The translations under genes and the position numbers were made by a program. 64,000 nucleotides of DNA from the NCBI RefSeq assembly GCF_000003195.3, contig NC_012874.2, positions 62,625,768 to 62,689,767 on the forward strand, written 5' to 3'. The DNA comes from Sorghum bicolor. Its lineage: Eukaryota > Streptophyta > Magnoliopsida > Poales > Poaceae. Below are positions 1 to 10,589 of the stretch, piece after piece. Below the pieces are notes generated by a model. The model had not been told where the DNA came from and did no database searches. It saw only the letters and a list, made by a program, of their open reading frames with translations. Positions within the stretch are counted from its first letter, which is position 1. Every line of letters starts with the position of its first letter.

Positions 1-1362
1 ATATTGCAGCATATCAAACAACACATAAATGACTTTTGCAAAAAGTATAGTGTGCAACGGCAGAAGGAAGGGAAATCAAACAAAACAAATCATATGATAA
101 ACCTAAGCAATTTCCTGAATAAGGAAAACTAATAAAAGTCATGGCAAAAACTAGTACATAAGTTATGCAGGATCCTCAAGAACAAAGAGAATATTCAGAA
201 ACTAAGCTTATAGTGTAAGGATACCATACTACTAGCTACGCAACTACAAATATTTGAGAAGGTGACGAATGAATGCATAATCCACAAATAATGTATGCTG
301 AATGGCATTGCTTTTTTTTCCTAATCAAATGCATGATGTTAGTTTCAACAAACAAGAACCAAACTGGTGTATTGTTAACAAGGGAATGAATGCTTGTTTT
401 GTTGTGCAGATATGCAGGAAATTTACAAAAATCACACAGAGCATCAAGAATGTCACCAATTAGAGAACGCTCATCTACCACTTCGCATTTGGACATACAA
501 CAGAAGCATACATAGATTATTTAGTGTGGCATTCATAGTGCTATAAGAATGGAAGTGCTAGATACCACATCATCACATAAACAATGGCTACTTAGCAAAA
601 TAGGCAATGGTAGAAAGAAGGAAAATCAAATAAAATGATTAAAAACATTAGTACAGCTTTCGAACCCTGTAAAAATAAAGGCAAGCACAAAATGCAACAA
701 ATCATAAGCAATTTCCTACAGTAAGAAAATTAAAAGGAAATTGTGGAAGACAATGGGACATAAGTATATGTAAACTCCTCAAGTACAAAGAGAGCATTCA
801 GAAACTAAGATTTGGTGTAAGTATACCAAACTACTATTTATGCAGCTACAAGTATTTGAGAAACCACAAACACTACCATTATACTATTTCCAAAGGAATG
901 GATTTGATGCCTAACCAAGTACATGCACTTGGTTTCTACAGACAAAAATAAGATTGATATTTTAACAAGGGAATGTAACATCTCACAGATCTAGTGTGAG
1001 ACACTCATATATGAAGGTAGCACTCAAAGCATTGGAAGCTTAGAATAATGTAAAAATCACATGGAATAATACAGTTATGAACTTATAATATTTGTGTTTA
1101 TGTTGACAATTAATTAAAATATTAAGAGCTACCAGAAGATAATGTGATACTGTTTAGGCAGAGCAATTTAATTTCAGCCCCTCTCTGTATATCTCTTAGC
1201 TCTCTGCACAATGATAGCCAAAATAAAGGATTCAAATACGCCACCCTCACTGTTAAGTTAATTGAATGCTTGCCAAGAAAGTAAGGAGCTGTGCTTATTT
1301 TTATTTGCACACATGAAGAAAAATTTAAATAAATTATAGAGAGCACCATGTATTTTGCTAGT
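1..1362. repeat. Duplicated 3' flank of the F-box unit
   Basis: No gene is seen here. The stretch is the 3' flank of the F-box gene that ends at 1363. Two diverged direct copies lie about 600 bases apart: roughly 20-390 and 570-980 share the order of the motifs GAAACTAAG, TGTAAG-ATACCA, CTACAA-TATTTGAGAA and AACAAGGGAATG. The same order recurs at about 14214-14720, downstream of the second F-box gene. Bases 1140-1370 match 14830-15060, including the run TATCTCTTAGCTCTCTG. The extra copy suggests a further partial duplication of the unit at the window edge. Confidence 0.6.
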
Positions 1363-2952
1363 TCACTTACGTATGCCAAATGTACCCAGAAACTTCAAAA
1401 CCTTGTAAACTTTATTGTTAACTACTTCACATTGGACTCGGATTTCCTTCAGGTGTTTTGATATAGTAGCTGATCTCTCCATTTGATTGTATCTTCCTAT
1501 CATTTCCAGTTTATGTTGAGGTGCCTGAGATAAACCACAATATTCTATCAGTATCAACCAATAACGTACAACTAGTTAAACAAAGCAGTAGTTAATTATT
1601 CAGAATATATACCTTAGTAAAAAGATGAAGGGTGAGCTTCTCCAAAACCGGTGAATGTTTGAGAATGCAATTTAACACATAAAAGTCAGGATCCACACAC
1701 CATTCATTTAGCAGTAGTGTCCTCAAGTTGTTAAAAGTTGGGCACCATTCCAAATCCCTGAAAAAATGAGCCTGGACAAAATGCAGACAGGAAAAAAAAT
1801 CGACTATTATTCAGTGTGAAAACAGACCCAGCTTCAGTTTTTAAGAATATATGGAACTTGATATAGATACTGCAACAGAAATAAAAACAATCAGGTTAAT
1901 CAGACAGCATAACATTGAAAAAAAAATCGGACAGCATAAGCAGACAAAATAGCAATGGAAAAAATAATAATCAAAGAGCGCAACAATGGAAATAGTAATA
2001 AACTAATAATCAAAGAACATAATAAAGGTGTTAAGTGCAAAAACGAGTGTACCCCTTTGTAGTCAGACATCAACGTCAAATTCTCAGCTTCCGACAATCC
2101 TTGCAGAAGAACACACTTGTTGTATTCGTATCCGAACTGTACCTTGTCGTGGATACAAGTGTAACAATCCTGATCATCACAACCCATGAAAGGATCTCTC
2201 AAAAAAGCCTCCTTTAATGATGGCATGCTATCCAGAATAGGAGGCGAGCCGGAATGCTTATCTAGCCTAAGTGAAACAAGGCTTGGCGTGCAAATAAGAG
2301 TGTCTGATTCCATATAAAAATCAAAATCACAGTTATTGCTGAAGCTCAGGTATTTCAGGGATTTTGAAGAGATCTGCTGCACCCCATGAAATGTAGACCC
2401 ATCGAACTCTAGATGTTCCAGATTCGGACAATTCGAGAAGTCGCAGAGATCGTCGGTCCACCCTAGACCGACGAATGCTAGCGTTGTCAAGTGCTGAGAG
2501 ACAAGGGGCAGGTGCAAACAGAAATAAGGGTCCCGGATTTTGAGCCTGAGTGTCCGGACTTCACAGTCTAGAATATGGCGGATCCAGAGATTCAGACCGA
2601 GTCTATCTTTACGCAACCAGTGGGTACAAAGGCTGGCACTGTTCCGTAACCTGAGCTCGCATGTGTGGAGAGAAGAATGGCGTTTGCGGAGGAGCAGCAG
2701 ATGGATGACGAACTCTCGGAACTTCTTCACGGACTGCAATTCATTCCCATAGCCGAACCAGATGCGCAGACCTGTGGCGGACTTCCAGAGATGTCGCCAG
2801 CGGCGGGCGAGCACGCACGTCCGCACGGCGTCCTCCGCAGGCAGGAACGAGAGGAGGTGATGGAGGGCGTCGTCCGGGAGCGCGCTGATGCGATCGCCGC
2901 CAGCATCCGGCGACGCCGCACCGTCCACTTTTCCCCTTTTCCTCGGAGGCAT
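1363..2952 (-). CDS. F-box/LRR/FBD-type protein, copy 1
   Basis: Predicted substrate-recognition subunit of an SCF ubiquitin ligase. Three exons on the minus strand: 2952-2053 (300 codons), 1771-1613 (53) and 1524-1363 (53 plus stop), about 406 residues. Donors GGG|GTAC and AAG|GTAT and CAG-type acceptors keep phase 0. Residues about 20-60 form the F-box (DRISALPDDALHHLLSFLP, then RTCVLARRW-HLW). Leucine-rich repeats follow, with NCPNLEHLEFDG, SLKYLSFSNN and LVSLRLDKH. The C-terminal part holds LEWCPTFNNLRTLLLNEW and HSPVLEKLTLHLF, typical of FBD proteins. The start is MPPRKRGK at 2952, matching copy 2; an in-frame ATG lies four codons upstream. A GTAAGT overlaps the stop region, so a further exon is possible. 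The target protein cannot be told from sequence. Confidence 0.85.
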
Positions 2953-2966
2953 TCCTGTGAACAAAT

Positions 2967-2990
2967 GGGGGGGGGGGGGGGGGGGGGGGG
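2967..2990. repeat. Poly-G run of 24 bases
   Basis: Twenty-four uninterrupted G on the plus strand, that is poly-C in the 5' leader of F-box copy 1, fourteen bases upstream of its preferred start codon. The equivalent place in copy 2 has no such run. Such tracts change length readily and often mark assembly errors. Confidence 0.95.
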
Positions 2991-3340
2991 ATCGCTGCGG
3001 GGCAAGAAGGTGGTGAGAAGGAGCGGAACGCTTATAGCGATTAATAAATTGGGAAGGCAGGAAGAAGCAGGAGCGGACCTGCCGGAGGTCGGCGGTGCGG
3101 TCGCGCCGGAGCTCGCAGGCAGTGGTGGTCCCGGGCTAACTTCTCACCAGCTGGGTGCTGCTTGCTAGGCCGCCGCACAGTTGCAGAGTGGAGTCTGCAG
3201 TGGCCGAGTAGGGGAATGGTGGGGCGTCGGGCCAGGGGCGTCCGGAGGCCGGCAGACCGCGGCGGGCGGGGCACCGGCCGGAGTCGCGAGTCGCGAGTCG
3301 GAGTCAGGGAGGCGGGGCCAGAGAGGGCGGAGGCAGAGAG
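2991..3340 (-). promoter_or_regulatory. GC-rich 5' leader and proximal promoter of F-box copy 1
   Basis: The stretch 3010-3125 is similar to 16690-16800 upstream of F-box copy 2 (shared GCAGGAAGAAGCAGGAGCGG and GGTGCGGTCGCGCCGG). The duplication therefore includes the leader. I cannot place a TATA box with confidence. Long reading frames on both strands here look like by-products of high GC. Confidence 0.5.
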
Positions 3341-3728
3341 CATGGGCGGATTTAGGGGTAATCCCTATATTACTGGAATACCCAACTATTTTGATATATT
3401 TTTATGTAAATATTTATATATATAAATGTATAATGCTATAATATATATTATTTTTTATTTTTGAGCTCAAAACATGTAAAAAACTGCCATTTCAATTAGA
3501 AATCTATATTAAATTTTGGTTTAAAGTTGCTGACTTATAGTACAATTAGCTATATTTTAAGTCTATAAATTCAATTTTACGAAAGTAGGAATACCTGAGT
3601 TTCAAATCTTGGCTCCGCCACTAGCAGAGAGCCGAGTCGGGCTGCTGGATTCCTACGGCTAGGGCTAGGTTCAATGTTTCCTGGCCGTATTGCTGTCGGG
3701 GTGGAAGGCGGTTTTTTTTCTTTTCTTA
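3341..3728. other. AT-rich intergenic stretch
   Basis: The stretch from about 3345 (GGCGGATTTAGGGGTAATCC) to 3620 (AAATCTTGGCTCCGCCACTA) reads like a degraded non-coding insertion. No coding signal and no clear duplication was found. Confidence 0.3.
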
Positions 3729-3971
3729 GGCCTTGTTTAGTTTCGAAAAAATTTGGAAAATCGATACTGTAGCATTTTTGTTTGTATTTGATAAATATTG
3801 TCTAATTATAGACTAACTAGGCTCAAAAGGTTCGTCTCGTCAATTTCGACCAAACTATGCAATTAGTTTTTATTTTCGTTTATATTTAATACTACATGCA
3901 TGCGTCTAAAGATTTGATGTGACAGGAAATGTGAAAAATTTTGCAAAATTTTTAGGGAACTAAACAAGGCC
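3729..3971. mobile_element. Tourist/Harbinger MITE, GGCCTTGTTTAG family
   Basis: A 243-bp element with terminal inverted repeats GGCCTTGTTTAGTT and AACTAAACAAGGCC. It is flanked by a perfect TTA on each side (3726-3728, 3972-3974), the 3-bp duplication expected of PIF/Harbinger MITEs. No coding content. Many relatives occur in this window. Confidence 0.9.
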
Positions 3972-4281
3972 TTAGAGGAAGTTTAACATTACAGCACACT
4001 TGGTCTTTTTCTAACTCAAACCTGCTTCTCCTCTCTCTCATTCCTCCTCTCTTCCACCTCAGTATTTAGCCCGCTTACAACCACTATAATACGCATATAC
4101 CCTCAGTCTTCCACCCATTAGATTCGTTTTGAGAAGTGTGTAAACACGCATCTCAAAGCAGTTTCGCATTGAGATGTGCATTTATATATTTATCAAAGCA
4201 AATTCAATGGGTGGAAGAGTAGGGTCACATACCCTCGAGGGCAAGACCTATAGCCTTCATATTTAATACTAAGAATAAGTA

Positions 4282-4537
4282 CTCCCTCCGTCCCTGAAAG
4301 CTGCAATTTCTAGAGTTGTCCTAAATCAAACTTTTACAACTTTGACCAAATTTATAGAAAAAATACTAAGATTTATAGTACCAAATTAATACCATTAAAT
4401 TTATTATAGAATATATTTTCGTAAGATACTTATTTTATGTCATAGATATTGATACTCTTTTCTATAAAGTTGGTCAAAGTTAGAAAAGTTTGACTCGCAC
4501 GGATTCTAGGAGTTGAAGCTTTCGGGGACGGAGGGAG
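4282..4537. mobile_element. Stowaway MITE
   Basis: The ends CTCCCTCCGTCCC and GGGACGGAGGGAG are inverted repeats flanked by TA on both sides (4280-4281, 4538-4539), as in Tc1/mariner Stowaway elements of grasses. Length 256 bp, AT-rich centre, no coding content. Confidence 0.9.
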
Positions 4538-4552
4538 TACCTCTCATCTCTA

Positions 4553-5105
4553 CTTATCTCTACAACTAAAAATTATGGAGAGAACCCATCTACCACATCT
4601 ATGGTGAAGCCACAACTCCCCTTTTTACTATGTCATGATAGGCTATCCCATCAACTCAGGCCCCACTCACCCATGCATGCAAAATTGTTTTAGCGAAATA
4701 AAAAAGTCATAACTCTTAAACCGAAGATCTAAATTAAATTTCGATTGCATCATTAAATTTCTTATAACAAATCCTTTTAAATAAGATCACACATGGATAT
4801 ATTTAGATAAAAATTTATTAATGAATATTTATCTCTACAACTAAAAATTATGGAGAGAAGCCGTCCACAACTCCCATTCCTTTGGTGGTCTTTTTTACTG
4901 CGCGATGACACGCTATTCCATCAACCTAGGCCCCACTCACCTATGCAAGCAAAATAATTTTAGCGAATTAAAAAAGTCATAACTCATAAACCAAAGATAT
5001 AAATTAAATTGCGATTGCACCATTAAATTTCTTATAACAAATCCTTCAAAACAAGATCACACATGGATATATTTAGATAAAATTTTATTTATGAATATTT
5101 ATCTT
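4553..5105. repeat. Tandem direct repeat, about 276-bp unit, two copies
   Basis: The segment that begins ATCTCTACAACTAAAAATTATGG at about 4554 is repeated from about 4830. Both units continue through CCCCACTCACC, TTTTAGCGAA and ACACATGGATATATTTAGATAAA. A few indels separate them. Non-coding. Confidence 0.85.
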
Positions 5106-5438
5106 ATAAAGATAAAGTATTTTCTTTTATTAAGTAGGGACAATATTCTATGTTCAACAGACAATGTTCTGTCTTTGTAAAAAATATTATCGATTTAGAA
5201 GAATAGTATTTTGGTTTTAGGTTTATGAAACTGATATTACAATATACATAAGAAATACATAAATACATGACATAGATAAAAAATAGTAATAAAATCTAGA
5301 GTAAAAAGCATAAGAAAAAAATAAAATACAAAATGGAGACAAATTTCAAATAATGTGAAAGGTTACTTTTCAAATATCGTAAATATATTTATAGAACATT
5401 AACATCACTAAATACATCATAGAACATCATTAAATATA

Positions 5439-6164
5439 GAGTAAAATACACCGCCGGCCCTTTAACTTGTCAGCCTGTGCCACTTTGGTCCATGAACTTG
5501 CAAACCCGAAAAAGTGACCCCTAAACTTGTCCGCCTGTGCCACTTTGGTCCATGAACTTGCAAACGCAAAACAGTGGTCCCTGAACTTGTCGCCACTTTG
5601 GTCCATAAACGTGTAAAGGCTCTTTCAGCGCGTCAACAAATATTTATTTATTTCATAACTAATTATTAATGAAATGCTAAATTTATGAAATGTTTTGTGT
5701 AGCCTCTTCATGTGTACTGTGCCTAGGAAAAAATATGAAACCTAGAAAACGAATAATTTTTGCTAGTTTTAAAATTATCTCTTTTAATTAATAAATGCAA
5801 CGAATTGATATATTATTTGATATATTTGATGCTACGAATAAAAATATATCAATTTCGTAAATTAAAAAAGAAGTGCTGACATTATCACTGACGTCAGCAC
5901 CATAAACGGTGCCATGCATGGCCTACCAGAGGCGGCCACGTGGCAGAACAGTGCCATGCAGCCGGTGTTATTTTCATATTTGCATGTTCATAGACCAAAG
6001 TGGCACACGTCGACAAGTTCAGGGGGCACTTTTTCGCGTTTGCAAGTTCATGGACCAAAGTGGCACATGCTGACAAGTTTAGGGGCATCTTTTTCGCGTT
6101 TGCAAGTTCATGGACCAAAGTGGCACAGGGTGACAAGTTAAAGGGCCGCCGGTGTATTTTACTC
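5439..6164. mobile_element. Mutator-like non-autonomous element with 9-bp duplication
   Basis: A 726-bp element with ends GAGTAAAATACACCGCCGGC and its inverse, flanked by a perfect 9-bp duplication TTAAATATA (5430-5438 and 6165-6173), the hallmark of Mutator-like elements. Each arm carries two to three tandem copies of an about 60-bp unit containing TTGCAAGTTCATGGACCAAAG or its inverse. The apparent reading frames inside only translate this repeat, and no transposase is present. Confidence 0.9.
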
Positions 6165-6173
6165 TTAAATATA

Positions 6174-7066
6174 TTATAGAACATCATATCTATTATAGAT
6201 TACATGTATACTAAGTGAACACCATAGGAAACATCATAGAACATCACATGTATACTACGTAAACATGACATAACACAACATAATACACTAAATATATACT
6301 ACATAAATATCGCATATATATAGAAAATAAAAATAAAAAATAAAATTACTAAGAAGAAAAATATAAAAACAAACATGATTAACAAATGATAAAAAGTGCA
6401 TAGAGCAAATAAAATAAATAAATAATTTAAATAAGGATAAAAATAAGATTAAAAGGAATTAAAATATAAAATAAGAACGAAGAAACATAGAAAACCTAAA
6501 AAGAAAAAAGAAAAACAAATAGAAACAAGGAAGAACAATAAAACTAAAACCAAAAGAAAAAAAAAATAAAAGGTAAAATTAAAACAAGAAAAGAATAAGG
6601 AAAGGACTGGAAATAAAATAAAATCGAAAAACAAAAACTGAAAAAATAAAAAGGGAAGAATATAGACAGAAAAATAAAATAATAATAAAGAAACATAGAG
6701 TAGGTGGATTTTAAAATCCGTAACAACGTACGAGCATTAACCTAGTGAAAAGTAATTTATAGCATTGTTGAGAGCAGTACAGAAGTGAAAACTTTATTTG
6801 GTAGGGAATTAGGGATGCCTTTTGTAATTAAAACAGATCCTGCATCTCTCAAATACTTACTTGTACAAAGACTCCACCATTTACTGGTATGTTGAAAAGC
6901 TTAAATAAAGTCTCCTTTTGATCTACCTTACTTACTGTTGATCTTATTGGGGTTTTAATCATGTCATCTGATAGTCCTTGGGTATTGAGTCGGATAGTTG
7001 GGAAAGAGTAAAGGCTTGAAATGTGGGAGCAAGATTGAGAAGTTACCAGTCGGGGTGGGCTAATGG
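6174..7066. other. AT-rich low-complexity intergenic stretch
   Basis: Bases about 6300-6700 are strongly A-biased on the plus strand (runs of AAAATAAAA). Apparent minus-strand reading frames rich in Phe and Leu come from this bias. The stretch 6725-7066 shows no gene or element I can name. Confidence 0.5.
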
Positions 7067-7071
7067 GCTGC

Positions 7072-9483
7072 TGAAGGGTCGAGATGGCGGACTAGAGGGG
7101 GGTGAATAGTCCTTTCTAAAAAATATTACGCCGGCTAACCGAAACAAATACGGAATTAAAACTATCGGTCTAGCCAAGACTACACCCCTCTATCTAAGGT
7201 CTCTAGCACCTTGTAAAAGATCCTAAACAAGCAAACAAGGTGTTACCTTAGCAAGAGCTCACTTAACCAATTCTAGAAGCAAGGTCACACAAACCTATGC
7301 CACTAGTACTTTGCAAACCGGAGAGCTCCTACACAACTAGTAAGCAAAAGCACAAAGCTCCTAAGCTCACTAGCAATGCTCAATAACAAGGCAACCAATG
7401 CCAAATTAGAGAGCGCAAAATTACTTAGCTACACAAACTAAGCAATGTGACTAACAAGGTTACACAAACCAAATTAGTCACGCAAGGAAACTACTTCTAG
7501 CTACACAAGCAAGAAGGCAACTAGAAAGCCACACAAGCTAACTATTTACAAGAGCAACTACACAAGCACAAGTATATGAAAGTAAAAACAATCTTGTGTT
7601 AGGGACTTGCAAACCAACGGGAAGAATAAATGTTGACACGATGATTTTCTCCCGAGGTTCACTTGGTTGCCACCAAGCTACGTCCCCGTTGTGTCGACCA
7701 ACACTTGGTGGTTCGGCGGCTAAGAGGTGTTACACGAACCTCGTCACCACTAGGACACCGCAAGAACCTACCCACAAGTGAGGTAGCTCAATGACACGCA
7801 CGATCCAATAGAGTTGCTCTTCGCGATCCCCGCGGGGTGAGCACCGTACCCCTCACAATCTCTTTTCCGGAGCATCGCACAATCTCCTTGCGTGCTTCGA
7901 CGGAGTCACAAGCCACCAAGCCGTCTAGGAGGTGGCAACCTCCAAGAGTAACAAGCACCACCGGCTTGCAACACGAACACCTAGTGCCACTCGATGCAAT
8001 CTCTCAATGCAACGCACTAGAATCGCTCACTCACACAATCGGATGATCACTATCAAGCATATGTGAGTTAGAGGCTTCACTAGCACTCCCCAAGCATGGA
8101 CACTAAGTCCCAAGGGTGCCCGGCTACAGCCAAGGCCGGCCACCACTTCTATTTATAGCCCCAAGGGCTAAACTAGCCGTTGCCCCTTCACTGGGCAAAA
8201 CACGTGGGCACCGGACGCTCACAGAGAGCCACCGGACGCTCCACACCTAGCGTCCGGTGCTCACCTGACCGCCACGTGTCACTAGCCGTTTGAACTCGAC
8301 CGTTGCCGCCAACGGCTACTGCGCACGCGTGCCTGCACAGCACCACCGGACGCTCTACTGCGTCACACCGGACGCGTCCGGTGCTCACCGGACTCGTGCG
8401 CAGAGAGCTCCGCAAAGTCGCACGGTCACCGGACGGAAGCCACCAGACGCACTCTGAGCGTCCGGTGATCACCGGACTCACGCGCAGAGAGTGTCGCCAA
8501 ACCGCCCGCACACCGAACGCTGAGCACCGGACTCACTCCGGTGCGTCCGGTGCACTCTGCTATACCCGACAGCACACCGGACGCTAAAGGCCAGCGTCCG
8601 GTGCGCAGAGCGTCTGGTGAGTGTTTCCTACTGAGAAACACTCCCGCGACTTCTCCAAAATTCCCACCGGCGCAATAGAAAATATGCACATCATTTTCTC
8701 AAAAGCGTCGAATCCCGCCGAGCTTGCGAGGCGGGAGGGAGAGAGGAACCCACACACCTCTCAACCCTAGGAACTCCACCTCCTTTGTAAAGTGTGCTAA
8801 CACCACAAAGTGTGTACCAACAAGTGCACGTGTGTTAGTATTTTCACAAACATTTTCTCAAAGTAGTTAGCCTCTCAACTTGCCACGCCACTCGATCCTA
8901 ACACATATGCAAAGTTAGATCGCTCAAGTGGCACTAGATGACCGATATGCAAACTAGTTTGCCCCTCTTGATAGTACGGCCATCTATCCTAAATCCGGTC
9001 ATAAACTTCTCTACACACCTATGACCGGTGAAATGGAAATGCCCTAGGTTATACCTTTGCCTTGCGCATTTCATTTCATCTCCTCCAATATTGATGCAAC
9101 ACATGCACCAACCAATCACCAAATGATATGATCCACTTCATATCATCACGTGACCGTATTGGTTCATCGATCTTGACCTCACTTGCTCTTCACCGTTGCC
9201 TTGGTCCATCGGCGCCAAGTCTTGCTCAAGCTTCACCGTCACACGCGGTCCCTTGCTTCAAAGCCTCCGACTTGCCTTTCACTCTTGCAACTGGTCCATC
9301 AAGCCAAGCCTCATCTTGATCTTCTCCACCTTGGTCACATGACTCCATGTCATGTCTCATATGCAATGAGCTCCTCCATCATGATATCATCACCTGTGGA
9401 CTAATCTCCTGTGTATCTCACATAAACACTATTAGTCCACCTAAGTTGTCATTCAATTACCAAAACCAAACAAGGACCTTTCA
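7072..9483 (-). mobile_element. Solo LTR A of the GTCCGGTG family
   Basis: A 2412-bp solo long terminal repeat, inverted relative to copies B and C. Its ends are TGAAGGGTCG and GGACCTTTCA (TG...CA), with a perfect 5-bp duplication GCTGC on each side (7067-7071, 9484-9488). Close to copy B at 52814-55255: both hold TATTGCGCCGGTGGGAATTT, the CACCGGACGC/GCGTCCGGTG motif array and the terminal CTATTCACCCCCCCTCTAG (inverse here). The motif array lies at about 8200-8610. No internal retrotransposon coding region adjoins it. Short reading frames inside are repeat-driven. Confidence 0.88.
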
Positions 9484-9489
9484 GCTGCC

Positions 9490-9862
9490 AAGCCTTAGAA
9501 AAAACTTGACATATGACCTTCTTTTTTTGAAATTTGGCTATATGGTCTTAAAATAAAATTTATTTAGCTCTGTAGCCTTCTGACAGTTTGGGCCAGCTAA
9601 CGGCTAAGCCAGGGATTAACAGACCATTTTACCCTTGCTAAAAAATAAAAACAGAGTTTTATTTGTTTATTGTATATTTTTTTTTGCCATAGGTAAAACA
9701 GTCTTTTTACCGTGACTTAACATCTTTAGTTGTCCAAAACTGACAGAAGGTCATAGAGCTAAATAAATTTTGTTTTGAGGCCATAGAGCCAAATTCAGAA
9801 AAAAGAAGATCATATACCTAAGACAATTTTTTTCAAGACCATATATCTAATTCTCCCCTTTT
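9490..9862. mobile_element. Inverted-repeat (MITE-like) element cut by solo LTR A
   Basis: The arm 9500-9600 (GACCTTCTTTTTTTGAAATTTGGC, ATTTATTTAGCTCT, CTGACAG) is inverted at about 9735-9845. The centre contains TTTTACCCTTGCTAAAAAATAAA. The left end abuts the target duplication of the LTR. No clear duplication of its own was found, so the superfamily is not assigned. Confidence 0.55.
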
Positions 9863-10000
9863 TTATTATTGCGTTCTTTATGAAATAATTTTCCACAGGT
9901 ACTTTGGCCACACAGACCTTTTATTTGTTTGTTGGGCTATACCTATTCACTCGTGAGTGTGGGAGACCGGAACACTTTCCGTTCCTTAGTCTAAAAAATA

Positions 10001-10262
10001 TACTCTCTCTAAGTTGCTAAAAGAAATTATTTTTAGACAACGACACGATCTCCAAAATATAAACTTTACTTTTTATTTTTATAAAAATATTTATTGAAAA
10101 ATGATATGTGTATATTTTTTTTATACAAAAACAAATTTTCAAGACAAATCTATTTTTTGGTTTTCATATTTCCAAACTCAATAATTTAGAAGTTATTTAT
10201 AATTTATATTTTCAATATTTAACCTTATACAAAACGACTTCAATTTCTAATATAGAGGGAGT
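10001..10262. mobile_element. Stowaway-like MITE, diverged
   Basis: Ends TACTCTCTCTAAG and TATAGAGGGAGTA form imperfect inverted repeats of the Stowaway type with flanking TA. AT-rich centre of about 260 bp. The plus-strand reading frame across it (10108-10350) is a chance frame. Confidence 0.5.
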
Positions 10263-10589
10263 AATTATTTTCAACCTCTTCTTCGCTCAAGAGTCAAGAC
10301 AAACGTCTTTGCTCCTTGCGCGTTTTCTCAATCTGTTTATAGGAGTTTAAAAAAACTGTTTTTAGGGGAATCTAATTTTTCAAATGCCAATCGGACATTG
10401 TTCTCTAAGCAATCACGCCATTGATGTGTGAGCGTGTTGCATCTGTTGTGCTGGTATTTTTTTTACCCAAGTCTAGTCTTTGCTCATGGAGTTCCCCTCT
10501 AGCCCGTGTCCTTGCCATGACAGTTCCTTTTCCCCTGTCCAACAATCTGCAGCAGGGGGTGAATGCTGAACCCATGATGCGGAGGCTTA

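Noticed and set aside
1122..1379. 85-codon frame downstream of F-box copy 1
   Set aside because: Lies in the 3' flank; the matching region of copy 2 is not open in the same way.
5894..6187. Minus-strand frame with repeated CATLVHELANAKK units, resembling a repeat protein
   Set aside because: It is the tandem DNA unit inside the Mutator-like element read as protein; the other strand is equally open.
6449..6726. Phe/Leu-rich frames suggesting membrane proteins
   Set aside because: A-rich low-complexity DNA read on the minus strand.
8188..8689. Overlapping Arg/Thr/Ser-rich frames, possible small proteins
   Set aside because: Produced by the CACCGGACGC motif array in solo LTR A. The same frames appear in LTR B and C.
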